Below, one piece after another: positions 41,161-50,366 of a DNA stretch of 64,000 nucleotides; positions within the stretch are counted from its first letter, which is position 1, and each line of letters starts with the position of its first letter. Below the pieces are notes generated by a model that saw only the letters and a list, made by a program, of their open reading frames with translations, was not told the DNA's origin and searched no databases. The translations under genes were made by a program, and so were the position numbers. This DNA comes from Pantoea allii (lineage in GTDB: Bacteria; Pseudomonadota; Gammaproteobacteria; Enterobacterales; Enterobacteriaceae), in contig NZ_NTMH01000040.1 of assembly GCF_002307475.1 (NCBI RefSeq), forward strand, positions 310,001 through 374,000, read 5' to 3'.

Positions 41161-41447
41161 GTGAACTGCACCCCAACAGTTTGAAACGCGACTTAGTAAG
41201 GTGCAGTTTTATGAACAAGTATGTTCTCAGCGTTAAGGTTCAGGTCGTACAGCATTATCTTTCCGGGGTGGGAGGGCATAAGGTTACGGCAACGCGCTTT
41301 GGTATCGATCACAGAGCCGTTCGTAAATGGTCTGCTGCATGGAAATGTCGCGGTGGAAGGCTTAGTCAGGCTGTGCCGGAACGGAAACGGAAGACACTGG
41401 TGCGAGGCGTTAAGGATAAAGCCAGATGCATAAACGATAACGTTTAG
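41161..41447 (+). mobile_element. IS3-family (IS150-like) left-end remnant
   Basis: It begins with TGAACTGCACCCCAACAG (41162), resembling the terminal repeat of IS150-group elements. An orfA-like start follows at 41211 (KVQVVQHYLSGVGGHKVTAT, then RFGIDHRAVRKWSAAW). A frame change near 41350 moves the similarity to another frame (VEGLVRL). The rest of orfA and all of orfB are missing, so it is inactive. Confidence 0.65.
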
Positions 41448-41555
41448 CGTCAGCAGGAGTGAACCAGAAAAGCACCGCAGCCGTGATGCCAGGAATAAAA
41501 TTAATTGTTCATTTAATGTGCTATGATGCACATCCGTTTCACAACTTAGGCACAC

Positions 41556-41762
41556 ATGGACGACTATGATGAACGGCCCTATGTCATCTTCACCGCTATC
41601 GGTAAAGCCGTACTAGAACTGCTTGATGTGCAAGATAATTTTTTTGATTTGGAACTTGCTGAAATACTTGAAGAGTGGATGGAAAAGGAAACTAATCCGC
41701 TTCAGGCTGAGGTCTACAGAATGGCAGCTGAATTTGTCAGAGCAGGCAAGGCAATAAATTAA
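41556..41762 (+). CDS. Small acidic hypothetical protein
   Basis: 68 aa, strongly acidic, helical: YVIFTAIGKAVLELLDVQDN, then EILEEWMEKETNPLQAEVYR. It is a single gene with an AT-rich upstream region. No family assigned. Confidence 0.5.
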   Translation: MDDYDERPYVIFTAIGKAVLELLDVQDNFFDLELAEILEEWMEKETNPLQAEVYRMAAEFVRAGKAIN

Positions 41763-42754
41763 AAAGGCCTGCGTTACACAGGCAGAAACTGTTACAAGGG
41801 AAAATCCAGCAGTCAGTCTCGACTGACTGTGCAAGCATACAGTGATCCTGTCTTTTAGATATAACTGAATGACTTTTGATCAGTAAAAGGCACGATGTGC
41901 ATGCGGCAGGCATAAAAAAGCCCACTCGGATGTGGGCATAGCGAAACGGGCTATAAATATAAGGTACTATCAATTACATTTTGATTATCGGCAGGAACGT
42001 TGAAAGCTTAAGCCTCAGACCATAATAAAACGCGAGATGACGATGATTTTTACTATTTCCTATAATTTCAAGTGGTTTTGCTATGGATATGTGCCTCAAG
42101 TATCACCCTGAGTCCCTGAGTCCCTGAGTCCCGACATCCCCTCTTGACGCCATTTCTCTTTCTGTCTAAAAAAATCTGATTCTGATGTGTGTTTCAGTAC
42201 ACTCATCACGTTCGCATTGTGGAGCGTTACGCCGAGGTCTGTGGACCGGCCCTCAGCTGTTCCTGGCGTGCTAATCAGGTCGTGACAATTTTCTGCTAAT
42301 AACGCAAATGCTTCAGTTGCAGTACAGCGGCAGGATCGCCTATCCATTCCCTGTTTTATTATTGGTGTTACGTTTTTCGATTGCCGTTGCGCGTTCACAT
42401 CTCAGTCATCCAGGTTTCACTCCACGTTATGCTTATCGTTAAATCATCCAATGGAAACGAAAGTTGATCGGATCAACGCCTGACCTTACAACACCTGCCT
42501 GACATAATTTCTTCACCACGTAATGTAGCGCCGAAACCGGTTTAAAAAAGCCGCAAACAAACCCACTAGAAGAAGCGTGAGGTTGGTACTTTGCGTCATG
42601 CCTGCCAATCCCAGTGACGTGCTATCGATAGCCGGACGTATGTCCGTGGCAATCGCATAAGCCTGAATGCAGTATGAAATGGAGCGCAAGGTCCGTGTAA
42701 TGCAGACCAAACAGTGCTCAGGCATTCACGTCAAATTAAACTGGAGTCACAACA
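41763..42754. other. About 1 kb without a confident gene
   Basis: Contains a 9-bp tandem repeat CTGAGTCCC (three copies near 42108-42134) and a short minus-strand ORF (42513-42599) for a 28-residue hydrophobic peptide. Longer ORFs on the minus strand (42096-42398, 42513-42725) look like noise. The stretch is probably decayed mobile DNA. Confidence 0.5.
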
Positions 42755-43156
42755 ATGAAATTCAAAACTCTCATCGCATTAAGTTTAGTATCACTGTCGT
42801 TTGGTAGTCAGGCTGCATCTTTTGTCGTAGATGCAAAAAACAACTGCTTTGATCCTGAAGCTGTTAACAGCAAAGTTCAAAGCGGTTCACCACTGAAATT
42901 CAATCTTGATGCGGGTACATATAACATTTACCTGACCTCAAACAGCGCCAATTGTGCTTCTGGCACGTCTTGTCAGATTGACCACGTAAACATGGCTGGT
43001 GGAATGAGCACGGCAAGGTGGGGTTCTTCGATCAGCAGCACTTCACAACAGATCAACGTGGCTGGAAGTAATTATTATCTCATCGCTTATATTGGCGATA
43101 ACAACTGTGCGGATAATACAGGCAATGTGACCATTCAGGCGGATAAAATTCAGTAA
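42755..43156 (+). CDS. Secreted small Cys-containing protein, LecA-like candidate
   Basis: 133 aa. Clear signal peptide (KFKTLIALSLVSLSFGSQA, cleavage before AS). The mature protein of about 112 residues is beta-rich with five cysteines. Its C-terminus (LIAYIGDNNCADNTGNVTIQ) resembles the calcium- and sugar-binding end of PA-IL/LecA-type lectins by pattern (YxxD, NxG, xVxI). That relationship is tentative; otherwise it is a hypothetical exported protein. It has its own AGGAG-less but plausible start (CTGGAGT upstream). Confidence 0.6.
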   Translation: MKFKTLIALSLVSLSFGSQAASFVVDAKNNCFDPEAVNSKVQSGSPLKFNLDAGTYNIYLTSNSANCASGTSCQIDHVNMAGGMSTARWGSSISSTSQQINVAGSNYYLIAYIGDNNCADNTGNVTIQADKIQ

Positions 43157-43458
43157 AGAACAGATTTTCCTCCTTATGAGAGACTATCTTAAGACGCATT
43201 TTCGAATGCGTCTGCTAATCGTTTCTTTACAGGAGTTTTCCCTATTTATGATGAACGACATAAAATTCAGGTCAATCTCGTGCTGATTTTCAGATCAGAA
43301 TAGGGGAGTGTGGGGGCTGCTTATCTTTACTTTTCACGAGCGAAGGTTTCTGTTTTCCAGGGTAAGATGCAGATATTGGGAATGATGCATTTATTGTGGC
43401 TTTCGATGCACTAACCTTATCATAAGTCGTTTTTACCAGTAAAAGATAAGGACAGGCC
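43157..43458. other. Intergenic region, promoter of the YrhK-like gene
   Basis: Starts with a 9-bp perfect hairpin AGACGCATT/AATGCGTCT (43192-43213), probably ending the upstream transcript. No ORF of interest otherwise. Confidence 0.5.
43192..43213 (+). terminator. Hairpin terminator after secreted protein gene
   Basis: AGACGCATT, loop TTCG, AATGCGTCT; the T-tail is interrupted. Confidence 0.55.
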
Positions 43459-43728
43459 GTGCCCGGACATCAAGCAGAAATCGATTTCGGTTCAGACCAC
43501 ATCATAATAGAACGTCGCTACCGCGCCCTTGGCGCACTCAACGATCTTTTTATCGCTATCTGGTTTCTGACGGGGAGCATTCTTTTTTTCTTCGATTCGC
43601 TGATGACCGGCGGCACCTGGTTATTTGTGGTCGGCAGTCTTCAGTTGCTGTTACGTCCGGCGATAACCCTGGCGGAACTCGTCCACGTCAGGCGCGTTTA
43701 TCGCTCACAGTCAGTAAATCAGGAATGA
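43459..43728 (+). CDS. YrhK-like membrane protein
   Basis: 89 aa, GTG start. RYRALGALNDLFIAIWFLTG, then FFFDSLMTGGTWLFVVGSLQ, two TM helices as in the YrhK domain (a short membrane domain of unknown function). It is followed by a C-terminal arginine-rich cytoplasmic tail. Confidence 0.7.
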   Translation: MPGHQAEIDFGSDHIIIERRYRALGALNDLFIAIWFLTGSILFFFDSLMTGGTWLFVVGSLQLLLRPAITLAELVHVRRVYRSQSVNQE

Positions 43729-43852
43729 TTTAAGGCCGTTTTCCTCAGCCTGATCACTTCTGTTCAGGTAAATCAGCCTGACCGAATGGTTGTACGCTGC
43801 GGTCAGGCTATGCGTGATTTAGAGATAAATTGTGTGATGGTTTGCTGCCGGA

Positions 43853-44104
43853 TTACCAGGTGCGCGCTGGTGGCGGCGGCGTCTGTTGACCCGTGGTAGG
43901 CGGTGGTGGTGGTGGCGCTTCAGCTTGTCCGGGCGGCGGCGGCGCGAATGCCTGTCCTGGCGGTGCAGGAGGCGGTGGCGGAGGACGACGATCGTGCGGT
44001 GGTGGTGGCGGCGCAGCACAACCCGGACCTGGCAGCGGTGGCGCGCAGGCGGTGAGCGTGGATGTTACAAAAACAGCAGCGAAAAAGGTCAGACGACGAT
44101 TCAT
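43853..44104 (-). CDS. Proline-rich lipoprotein
   Basis: 83 aa. Signal peptide with lipobox LTAC, then a mature part of which about half is proline in runs of 3-6, with Gly/Gln/Ala spacers (PPPPPPAPPGQAFAPPPPGQ). It probably reaches across the periplasm as an extended polyproline rod. The antisense frames are long only because of the repetitive GC-rich composition. ATG 44104 follows GGGAAA on the minus strand. Confidence 0.65.
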   Translation of the reverse strand: MNRRLTFFAAVFVTSTLTACAPPLPGPGCAAPPPPPHDRRPPPPPPAPPGQAFAPPPPGQAEAPPPPPPTTGQQTPPPPARTW

Positions 44105-44296
44105 GCTATTTCCCTTATGAAATTAACAGTAAGCTAATTGTAGACGACCGTTATTAAAATAGGGTGGCGGAGGATAAAAGCGAAGCGACGAAGCCCATTT
44201 GTTTGTTTTTTGAGATACTTCTCATCTCGCGACAGTGATCCGGTTTTTTACCACAACTCCCGCTAAGGTAGCGCATCAATAAAGAGGAGTGATGTT

Positions 44297-44494
44297 ATGA
44301 ATGGCATTTTGAAATTCGTCCGAGGCTGGCTGATTTTTTCGGTTCTGTGGGGCGTCTTCATGTGGTTTATGTCATGGCAGCAGCAGGGTAAAGAGATTGG
44401 GCTGGCGATTTTAATGAGTCTTTATGCCGGACTGCTTTATCAGGCGCTGATCACCATGGTTGCCCGCTACAGAGCACGGCGGCAGCAAGCCTGA
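44297..44494 (+). CDS. Small two-TM membrane protein
   Basis: 65 aa: WLIFSVLWGVFMWFMSW and IGLAILMSLYAGLLYQALIT helices with a basic C-terminus (RYRARRQQA). Ribosome site GAGGAG. No function known. Confidence 0.65.
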   Translation: MNGILKFVRGWLIFSVLWGVFMWFMSWQQQGKEIGLAILMSLYAGLLYQALITMVARYRARRQQA

Positions 44495-44499
44495 CCGTC

Positions 44500-44525
44500 G
44501 GCCTGCTGCCCGGAAGCAGCAGGCC
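44500..44525. terminator. Hairpin between convergent genes
   Basis: Perfect 10-bp stem GGCCTGCTGC/GCAGCAGGCC, loop of six, without a T-run. Confidence 0.5.
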
Positions 44526-44531
44526 AGGCAC

Positions 44532-46037
44532 TTAGCCCAGATTGCCGGTTAAGCGCCGATGAAAGTCGCTGCTACGCATATCCAGGCCTTCAATTGTGAC
44601 CTGGGTGCCATAGCGCTGGTAACGGTATTCGATACCGTCCAGTGCCGCCACGGTTGATGCATCCCAGATTTGTGCATGGGTTAAATCGATGGTGACAGAT
44701 TGCGGGTCGTGCGCGTAATCAAAGTGCTCAAACAGGTCGTTGCTGCTGGCAAAAAACAGCGGTCCGCGCACGAAGTAGCGCACTGATTGGCCATCTTCGC
44801 TTAGCTGTCTTTCGGCATGGATTACATGCGCCACGCGGCGTGCAAATAACAGCATCGCAACGATAACGCCGGCCAGTACCCCGAGAGCCAAATTACCCGT
44901 CAACACCGTTATGCCGACCGTCAACACCATCACCAGGGTTTCCGACCAGGGCATCCGTTTCAGCGTCGCAGGTTGCAGGCTATGCCAGTTGACGGTTTTC
45001 ACGGCGACGACCATCATGATTCCGGCCAGCACCACCATGGGAATTTTAGCCATAACATGGCTCAGACCGGTGACCAGAAGTAACAGGACCAGGCCTGCAG
45101 CCACCGTCGAAACCCGGCTGCGCGCTTTGCCTAATTCCACGTTAACGATCGTCTGCCCGATCATCGCACATCCCGCGATTCCGCCGTAAAAGCCAGCAAG
45201 AATATTACCTATGCCCAGTCCCCATGATTCACGGCGTTTGCTGGAAGGCGTGTCTGTGAGGTCATCAACTAACTTGGCCGTTAGCAGCGATTCCATCAGA
45301 CCGACAAACGCAATACTCAGGGCGGTGGGCCAGATGATCTGCAGCGTGTGCAGATCGAGCGGTACGGCTAAGGTCGTGAAATCGGGCAGCCCGGCACTCA
45401 TCGGGCCTTCATCTCCCACATCAGGTACGCGATAGCCCATCAACAGCGCCACGCCAGTTACGACAACAATGGCGACCAGAGGAGAAGGAACACTTTTAAG
45501 CACGCGTGGCAGTAGCAGCACAATCGCCAGAGTGACGGCGAAGAGCGCCCATACCAAGGGTGACTGGCCCCAGACATGAGGCACCTGGGCAAAGAAAATC
45601 AAAACCCCAAGGGCATTAACAAAACCTATCATCACGGAACGTGGGATGTAGCGCATCGCCCGGGACATGCCTGTCACACCAAACAGAATCTGAATCAGTC
45701 CGGCCATCACCACCGCAGGCAGGATATAGGCCACGCCATGTACATGTACCATCGGGCCAATCACCAGCGCCACCGATCCCGCTGCCGCGGTCACCATGGC
45801 AGGGCGGCCGCCAAGAATGGACAGCGTCAGGCAAAGCACCACCGAGGCGAACAGGCTGACTTTAGGATCGACACCCGCGATAACAGAAAACGAGATGACT
45901 TCCGGGATCAATGCCAGGGCGGTAATCACGCCAGCCAGACATTCTCGGGTAAGCAGTGCAGGCGAACGCAATACGCGCCTCACACTGATATCGTTTTCCA
46001 CAACCGCAGCGGTGGCGACATCATTTTGTTGAATCAT
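44532..46037 (-). CDS. SulP-family anion transporter with STAS domain
   Basis: 501 aa. About 12 membrane segments (e.g. ITALALIPEVISFSVIAGVD, conserved in SulP/SLC26) with GFYGGIAGCAMIGQTIVNVE in the middle, then a cytoplasmic STAS domain at the C-terminus (VTIDLTHAQIWDASTVAALD). Substrates in this family include sulfate, bicarbonate and dicarboxylates; which one cannot be told. It is monocistronic and faces away from the efflux region. Confidence 0.9.
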   Translation of the reverse strand: MIQQNDVATAAVVENDISVRRVLRSPALLTRECLAGVITALALIPEVISFSVIAGVDPKVSLFASVVLCLTLSILGGRPAMVTAAAGSVALVIGPMVHVHGVAYILPAVVMAGLIQILFGVTGMSRAMRYIPRSVMIGFVNALGVLIFFAQVPHVWGQSPLVWALFAVTLAIVLLLPRVLKSVPSPLVAIVVVTGVALLMGYRVPDVGDEGPMSAGLPDFTTLAVPLDLHTLQIIWPTALSIAFVGLMESLLTAKLVDDLTDTPSSKRRESWGLGIGNILAGFYGGIAGCAMIGQTIVNVELGKARSRVSTVAAGLVLLLLVTGLSHVMAKIPMVVLAGIMMVVAVKTVNWHSLQPATLKRMPWSETLVMVLTVGITVLTGNLALGVLAGVIVAMLLFARRVAHVIHAERQLSEDGQSVRYFVRGPLFFASSNDLFEHFDYAHDPQSVTIDLTHAQIWDASTVAALDGIEYRYQRYGTQVTIEGLDMRSSDFHRRLTGNLG

Positions 46038-46171
46038 AATGTTGTGCAGGCTCTTTTATTTTCATCTTGCGCGAAAGGCAAGGCAGACTGGATATAATGA
46101 GGGGCAGATGTTACCGATCGATAAACGAAGAAGCCAGAGAAAGAGAAATGACTCCATCCATGGAGCAGGGA

Positions 46172-46432
46172 TTATACCGTTAAGTCGTCAGGTGTTTTGT
46201 AGACCACCAGCTCCAGCAGGTGACGATAAACATCGAGTGAAACTTCGTCACGTTCCAGTTCAAGACGATGAATCAGTTTAGAAATAATCGCTTTGTTATT
46301 AACGGCCATCCCTGACTGCAGAATTTCTGCGACCACCATTCCAAGAATTTCCATATCACTGTCAGGCTTATGTGCCGCAACGGTAAAATATTCAGCAATC
46401 TCTTTATCAGTTTGGGGCAGTGTGTTTTGCAT
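46172..46432 (-). CDS. YmgB/AriR-family small regulator
   Basis: 86 aa, helical. NNKAIISKLIHRLELERDEV and the C-terminal LELVVYKTPDDL match the YmgB/AriR/YcgZ connector family, which in E. coli affects biofilm and acid resistance through the Rcs system. Present as a single copy without the usual ycgZ-ymgA partners. Confidence 0.75.
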   Translation of the reverse strand: MQNTLPQTDKEIAEYFTVAAHKPDSDMEILGMVVAEILQSGMAVNNKAIISKLIHRLELERDEVSLDVYRHLLELVVYKTPDDLTV

Positions 46433-46802
46433 GTGTTAGCCTTTCAAATAGCCAGCTATCCGGGCGGACAGCAGGACAAACAGACCTAAAAGCCATCGCA
46501 TAAAATACAATGGAACCCAACGCCGTAAACAGGTCCAGATGGTCAAAAAAGAAACCTCTGAGGGTGGAAATCCATTACACCTTCAGAGGCGACGCAGATG
46601 CATCATTCGTTACAGAGTCGTGATCACAACTCGTTGGCTGTAAAGTTATACAATGAAACTTTAATTGTACAAGTAAATTATTAGACAAAAAATGCTAACG
46701 CCTATTAATTAATAGGTTAGATAATTTTTTTGCAGGCAATGTGTACAACAAAATGTGTACAAACTAACAATTTCTTCACGAAAACAGCATTCCCCGACAG
46801 CG
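46433..46802. other. Intergenic region without gene
   Basis: Contains inverted TATTAATTAATA and TGTGTACAA repeats (TGTGTACAACAAAATGTGTACA near 46740-46761). No supported ORF; presumably regulatory sequence for the ymgB-like gene plus the 3' flank of the DUF2000 gene. Confidence 0.5.
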
Positions 46803-47210
46803 TTAACCAAACAGATTGAGTTTTGCCGTCAGCTTACGCACCTTTTTCTTGTCACCGACTACCGCAATACCCAGTAAACGCCATTCTGCCGCCGGCAGTG
46901 TCTTCATTGCGGCCGTGAACGCGCCGTAATCCGTGGTCGACTGGCCTTCTTCCGGGAATACCACAATGTCGCATTCCGCCTCTTCAGCCTGATGCCATAA
47001 GGCACTGAGCTGGTGTACATCTGCAGCCAGCACGGGAATACCTACGGGAATCAGACCGGGAAAGCGCCGCGTGTCGGCATCCTCAAGGGCTTCACCTGTC
47101 AGAGAAGGATGACGCTGGCCCACCGTCAGAGCGATGACGGCTGCGGCATTTGCCGCTTTACCTGTGGGTAGCGCGCTGTTCAATATCATTACACATCGTG
47201 ATTCTGTCAT
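46803..47210 (-). CDS. DUF2000 domain protein
   Basis: 135 aa. VMILNSALPTGKAANAAAVI and the central PGLIPVGIPVLAADVHQL match DUF2000, a small peptidyl-tRNA-hydrolase-like fold of unknown function. ATG 47210 is chosen for its AGGAG site. It follows the AraC-type gene on the same strand, and the AraC protein likely controls it. Confidence 0.75.
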   Translation of the reverse strand: MTESRCVMILNSALPTGKAANAAAVIALTVGQRHPSLTGEALEDADTRRFPGLIPVGIPVLAADVHQLSALWHQAEEAECDIVVFPEEGQSTTDYGAFTAAMKTLPAAEWRLLGIAVVGDKKKVRKLTAKLNLFG

Positions 47211-47252
47211 GTTCTTCTCCTGAGACAAAAAGCCATTGTGGCAAGGCTCTTT

Positions 47253-48098
47253 TCAGGCGTCTGGAAGATTTGTGCACAGCTGCTGGTAACGGGCGGGAGT
47301 CAGTTGGCAGGCACGCTTAAACCAGCGGCCCAGATGACTTTGGTCGGCAAAACCCAGTTCGGCTGCAACCTGTGCAGGCGATTCACCGATAGCCAGCCGA
47401 CGTCGTGCCTGGCTGAGCCGCCACTGTACTAACCAGGCGTGCGGCGGTAAGCCCCATTGCTGCTGAAACAGCCGGGAAAGACGAAAGCGATCAACGTTGA
47501 GGGCCTGTGCCAGCTGTGCAATCCCGGGATTGTCCGCGTGATAAGCGATCAACCAGTCGCGAGCCTGATGCGCCAGCGACAGAGCCGCATCCGTTTTCGC
47601 ACCATGCCAGACAGGATAGTGACGAAGTTGCCGGAATAAACGGTCCAGCGCCGCATCTTTAATGAGTTGGGGATGATCGTGCCACAGCGCTTCAAACGCA
47701 TGCCAGACTGCCCAGGAAAGTTGACCATCATCCTGCAGCGTGGTGGCAAAACGCAGTTCTCCGCAAGGCGGGCCATCAAGACTGGCGGGCGCAAGATGCT
47801 GATGCAGATGATGAGGTGACAGATACAGCATACGGTAGGTAAAGCCCTGCGCATCAATCGCATCGCCATCGTGAAGCTCTTCAGGTTCCAACATAAAGAC
47901 AGTGCCGGGGCGACTTTGGTGACGTTGACGTCGTGAATGGAACTGCTGCACCCCTTGTTCCGTCACGCCAATTAAATAACTGTCATGCCAGTGAGGATCG
48001 TAGGCATGGCCGGTAAAATGCGCCCGTATGGATTCAATGCCGCTGTTCGGATCGCGACGTAAATCAACCCAGCAGTCTGATGAATCTTTCACACGCAT
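47253..48098 (-). CDS. AraC-family transcriptional regulator
   Basis: 281 aa. N-terminal cupin-type sensing domain (IRAHFTGHAYDPHWHDSYLI) and C-terminal double HTH (IAQLAQALNVDRFRLSRLFQ, then PAQVAAELGFADQSHLGRWF). This type often controls an adjacent transporter or DUF2000 gene. The DUF2000 gene lies 42 bp downstream. Confidence 0.88.
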   Translation of the reverse strand: MRVKDSSDCWVDLRRDPNSGIESIRAHFTGHAYDPHWHDSYLIGVTEQGVQQFHSRRQRHQSRPGTVFMLEPEELHDGDAIDAQGFTYRMLYLSPHHLHQHLAPASLDGPPCGELRFATTLQDDGQLSWAVWHAFEALWHDHPQLIKDAALDRLFRQLRHYPVWHGAKTDAALSLAHQARDWLIAYHADNPGIAQLAQALNVDRFRLSRLFQQQWGLPPHAWLVQWRLSQARRRLAIGESPAQVAAELGFADQSHLGRWFKRACQLTPARYQQLCTNLPDA

Positions 48099-48200
48099 TT
48101 TACTCCAGAGGACTTTTACGAGAGTATCAACCTGAACATTCTGCCGCGATTATCCATTATTTAACAGATTAGGCACTTTTCATTCGCAATTTGCTTTGCG

Positions 48201-48240
48201 TATAATAACTTATTCAACTAATTAGAACTCTAATCATTAG
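48201..48240 (+). promoter_or_regulatory. Candidate promoter/operator of MarR-efflux operon
   Basis: A perfect TATAAT hexamer (48201-48206), then palindromic CTAATTAG (48218-48225) and CTAATCATTAG (48230-48240) just upstream of the MarR gene. MarR-family operators are short AT-rich dyads like these, so autorepression is likely. Confidence 0.5.
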
Positions 48241-48252
48241 GTTGCTACTTAA

Positions 48253-48681
48253 ATGTCATCTAACCGTACCTTTACGCATTTACTGCATCTTACCGCCCAT
48301 GCCTGGCGCCTGGCCGTTGATCGTCACTTAAAAGACAGCGGATTAAGCACCAGCAGCTGGATGGCGATAGGATTGATCGCCAGCGAGCCTCAGCGGCTTA
48401 CGCAAACTGAGCTGGCGCAGCGGATGGGGCTGGAGGATGCCAGCATGGTGCCGCTAATAGACCGCCTGGTGAAACAGGATCTGCTGATGCGCGTACAGCC
48501 CGTTGAAGATCGTCGCAAACGCCATCTGGTTCTGACTGAAAAGGGCAACGAAGCCTTTGTGAATGTCAAAACGCACGCCGATGCATTGCGTACTGAATTG
48601 CTGGCTGAGATCGATCCTCAGGAGCTGGTGATTGTTGAGCGCGTGTTAGAGACGCTTCTGACCCGAATGGGAACGATGTAA
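48253..48681 (+). CDS. MarR/SlyA-family repressor
   Basis: 142 aa, winged helix: RLTQTELAQRMGLEDASMVP, then the wing VQPVEDRRKRHLVLTEKG. First gene of a four-gene operon with an efflux system; ligand-relieved repression is typical of this family. Confidence 0.9.
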   Translation: MSSNRTFTHLLHLTAHAWRLAVDRHLKDSGLSTSSWMAIGLIASEPQRLTQTELAQRMGLEDASMVPLIDRLVKQDLLMRVQPVEDRRKRHLVLTEKGNEAFVNVKTHADALRTELLAEIDPQELVIVERVLETLLTRMGTM

Positions 48682-48683
48682 TT

Positions 48684-50366
48684 ATGGCCCGGCGCAATCC
48701 CTACGCTGCGCGTGAATGGTTGCCACATGAAAAACCCATGCTGCCGGGGTCACCTTCCACCCCGCTGCATTCAACGCCTAAACGCCTGGCATTTGGCTTA
48801 ATCGGCCTGTTGATCTCCCTGACAGGTGCCTTAAGCAATGCGCTGGTCAGCGCCAATCTGACGAATCTGCAGGGCACCTTTGCGGCTTATTCGAATGAAA
48901 TCGCCTGGCTACCGGCGGTGTATGTGATGGGGAATATCTCCATCAACCTGCTGCTGGTGAAATTTCGCCAGCAGTTCGGACTGCGGGTGTTTACCGAAGC
49001 TTTTCTGGTGCTTTACGTGCTGGTCGCCTTTTTCCATCTCTTTGCCAACGATCTCAGCTCGGCGATTATTGTGCGCACGGCACATGGCATGGTGGGGGCT
49101 GCTTTGAGTTCGCTGGGCATCTATTATCAGGTCCAGGCGTGGCCAGCGAAACATCGCCTGAAAGCGCTGGTCATCGGCCTGACCGTTTCTCAGTTAGCGA
49201 TTCCGCTGGCCCGGCTCTTTTCCAGCGAATTGCTCCAGCTTGAAGAGTGGCGCGGGCTTTACCTGTTTGAGCTGGGCTTAGCCCTGATTGCCCTGGGCGC
49301 GGTGCTGGTGGTTAAGTTGCCGCCGGGCGATCGCATCAAGGCGTTCGAAAAGATGGATTTCGTCACCTTTATGCTGCTGGCTCCGGGCATGGCGCTGTTG
49401 TGCGGCGTGTTGTCGCTTGGCCGCATTGAATGGTGGTTTAGCACACCGTGGCTGGGGATATGCGCTGCGCTGGCATTAGTGCTGATCGTCTCCGCATTTG
49501 TGATTGAGCATAACCGCCGCAATCCCCTGATCAACACGCGCTGGCTCAGCAACGGGTCGATCGTGCGTTTAGGCATTGTGATGATCATGATTCGTATCGT
49601 GCTGGCGGAGCAGAATACCGGTGCGATAGGTTTTTTACAGCAGATGGGTCTACAGAATGATCAGATGCACGGCCTGGCCTTTGCCATCATCGCCGGTGTC
49701 ATTGCCGGGATTGCAGCCAGTGCGCTGACCATTAAACCTACCCATCTTAACTGGCCGATTGTGGTGTCGCTCATCGTGATGATCATCGCCTCTCTGATGG
49801 ATGCGCAGTCCAGTCCGGTCACTCGTGCCAATAACATGTACTTGAGTCAGTTTTTACTGGGATTTGGTAGCGCCTTTTTTATGGCCCCGGCGATGTTGAT
49901 GGGGATCGGCAGCGTAGTGACCCAGCCTAAAAACCTGGTCAGTTTTGTGGTGCTGTTCGGCATGAGCCAAAACCTGGGCGGCTTAATCGGCTCGGCTATT
50001 CTGGGGACCTTTCAGACGTGGCGTGAAAAATATCACTCCAGCCTGCTCGGCGATCAATTGTCGTTACTGGACCCCAATGTCAGCGAACGGCTTAATCAAT
50101 ATGGTGCTTTGTTTAACAGTCAAATCAGCGACAGTGCGCTGCTGAGTGCGCAAAGCATCAGCCAGCTTCAGTCAGTCGCAACCTTACAGGCCAACGTGCT
50201 GGCCTATAACGACACCTATCTGCTGACGGCCGCGCTGGCGCTGATCACCCTGATGTGGGTGCTGTGGCGCTTAACCCGCCGGCGCTATCTCGACTGGCGA
50301 CAGGCCACATTCAATCTGGCAGAGCAGCGTCAGCTTGCCGCCGCACAAGAACGAACGGAGCAATAA
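48684..50366 (+). CDS. MFS efflux transporter, DHA2/EmrB type
   Basis: 560 aa with about 14 TM helices (LAFGLIGLLISLTGALSNAL at start). LTNLQGTFAAYSNEIAWLPA, then VYVMGNI, is the characteristic early motif of the DHA2 family. It forms a proton-driven pump with the downstream EmrA-like adaptor and the outer membrane channel. It begins 2 bp after the MarR gene. Confidence 0.9.
   Translation: MARRNPYAAREWLPHEKPMLPGSPSTPLHSTPKRLAFGLIGLLISLTGALSNALVSANLTNLQGTFAAYSNEIAWLPAVYVMGNISINLLLVKFRQQFGLRVFTEAFLVLYVLVAFFHLFANDLSSAIIVRTAHGMVGAALSSLGIYYQVQAWPAKHRLKALVIGLTVSQLAIPLARLFSSELLQLEEWRGLYLFELGLALIALGAVLVVKLPPGDRIKAFEKMDFVTFMLLAPGMALLCGVLSLGRIEWWFSTPWLGICAALALVLIVSAFVIEHNRRNPLINTRWLSNGSIVRLGIVMIMIRIVLAEQNTGAIGFLQQMGLQNDQMHGLAFAIIAGVIAGIAASALTIKPTHLNWPIVVSLIVMIIASLMDAQSSPVTRANNMYLSQFLLGFGSAFFMAPAMLMGIGSVVTQPKNLVSFVVLFGMSQNLGGLIGSAILGTFQTWREKYHSSLLGDQLSLLDPNVSERLNQYGALFNSQISDSALLSAQSISQLQSVATLQANVLAYNDTYLLTAALALITLMWVLWRLTRRRYLDWRQATFNLAEQRQLAAAQERTEQ

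Noticed and set aside
42096..42398. 100-codon minus-strand ORF spanning the CTGAGTCCC repeats
   Set aside because: Low-complexity end, no ribosome site, composition unlike neighbouring genes.
43886..44137. Plus-strand Arg/Trp- and Gly-rich ORFs opposite the proline-rich lipoprotein
   Set aside because: They are the antisense image of proline codons (CCN/CCG) and have no signals of their own.
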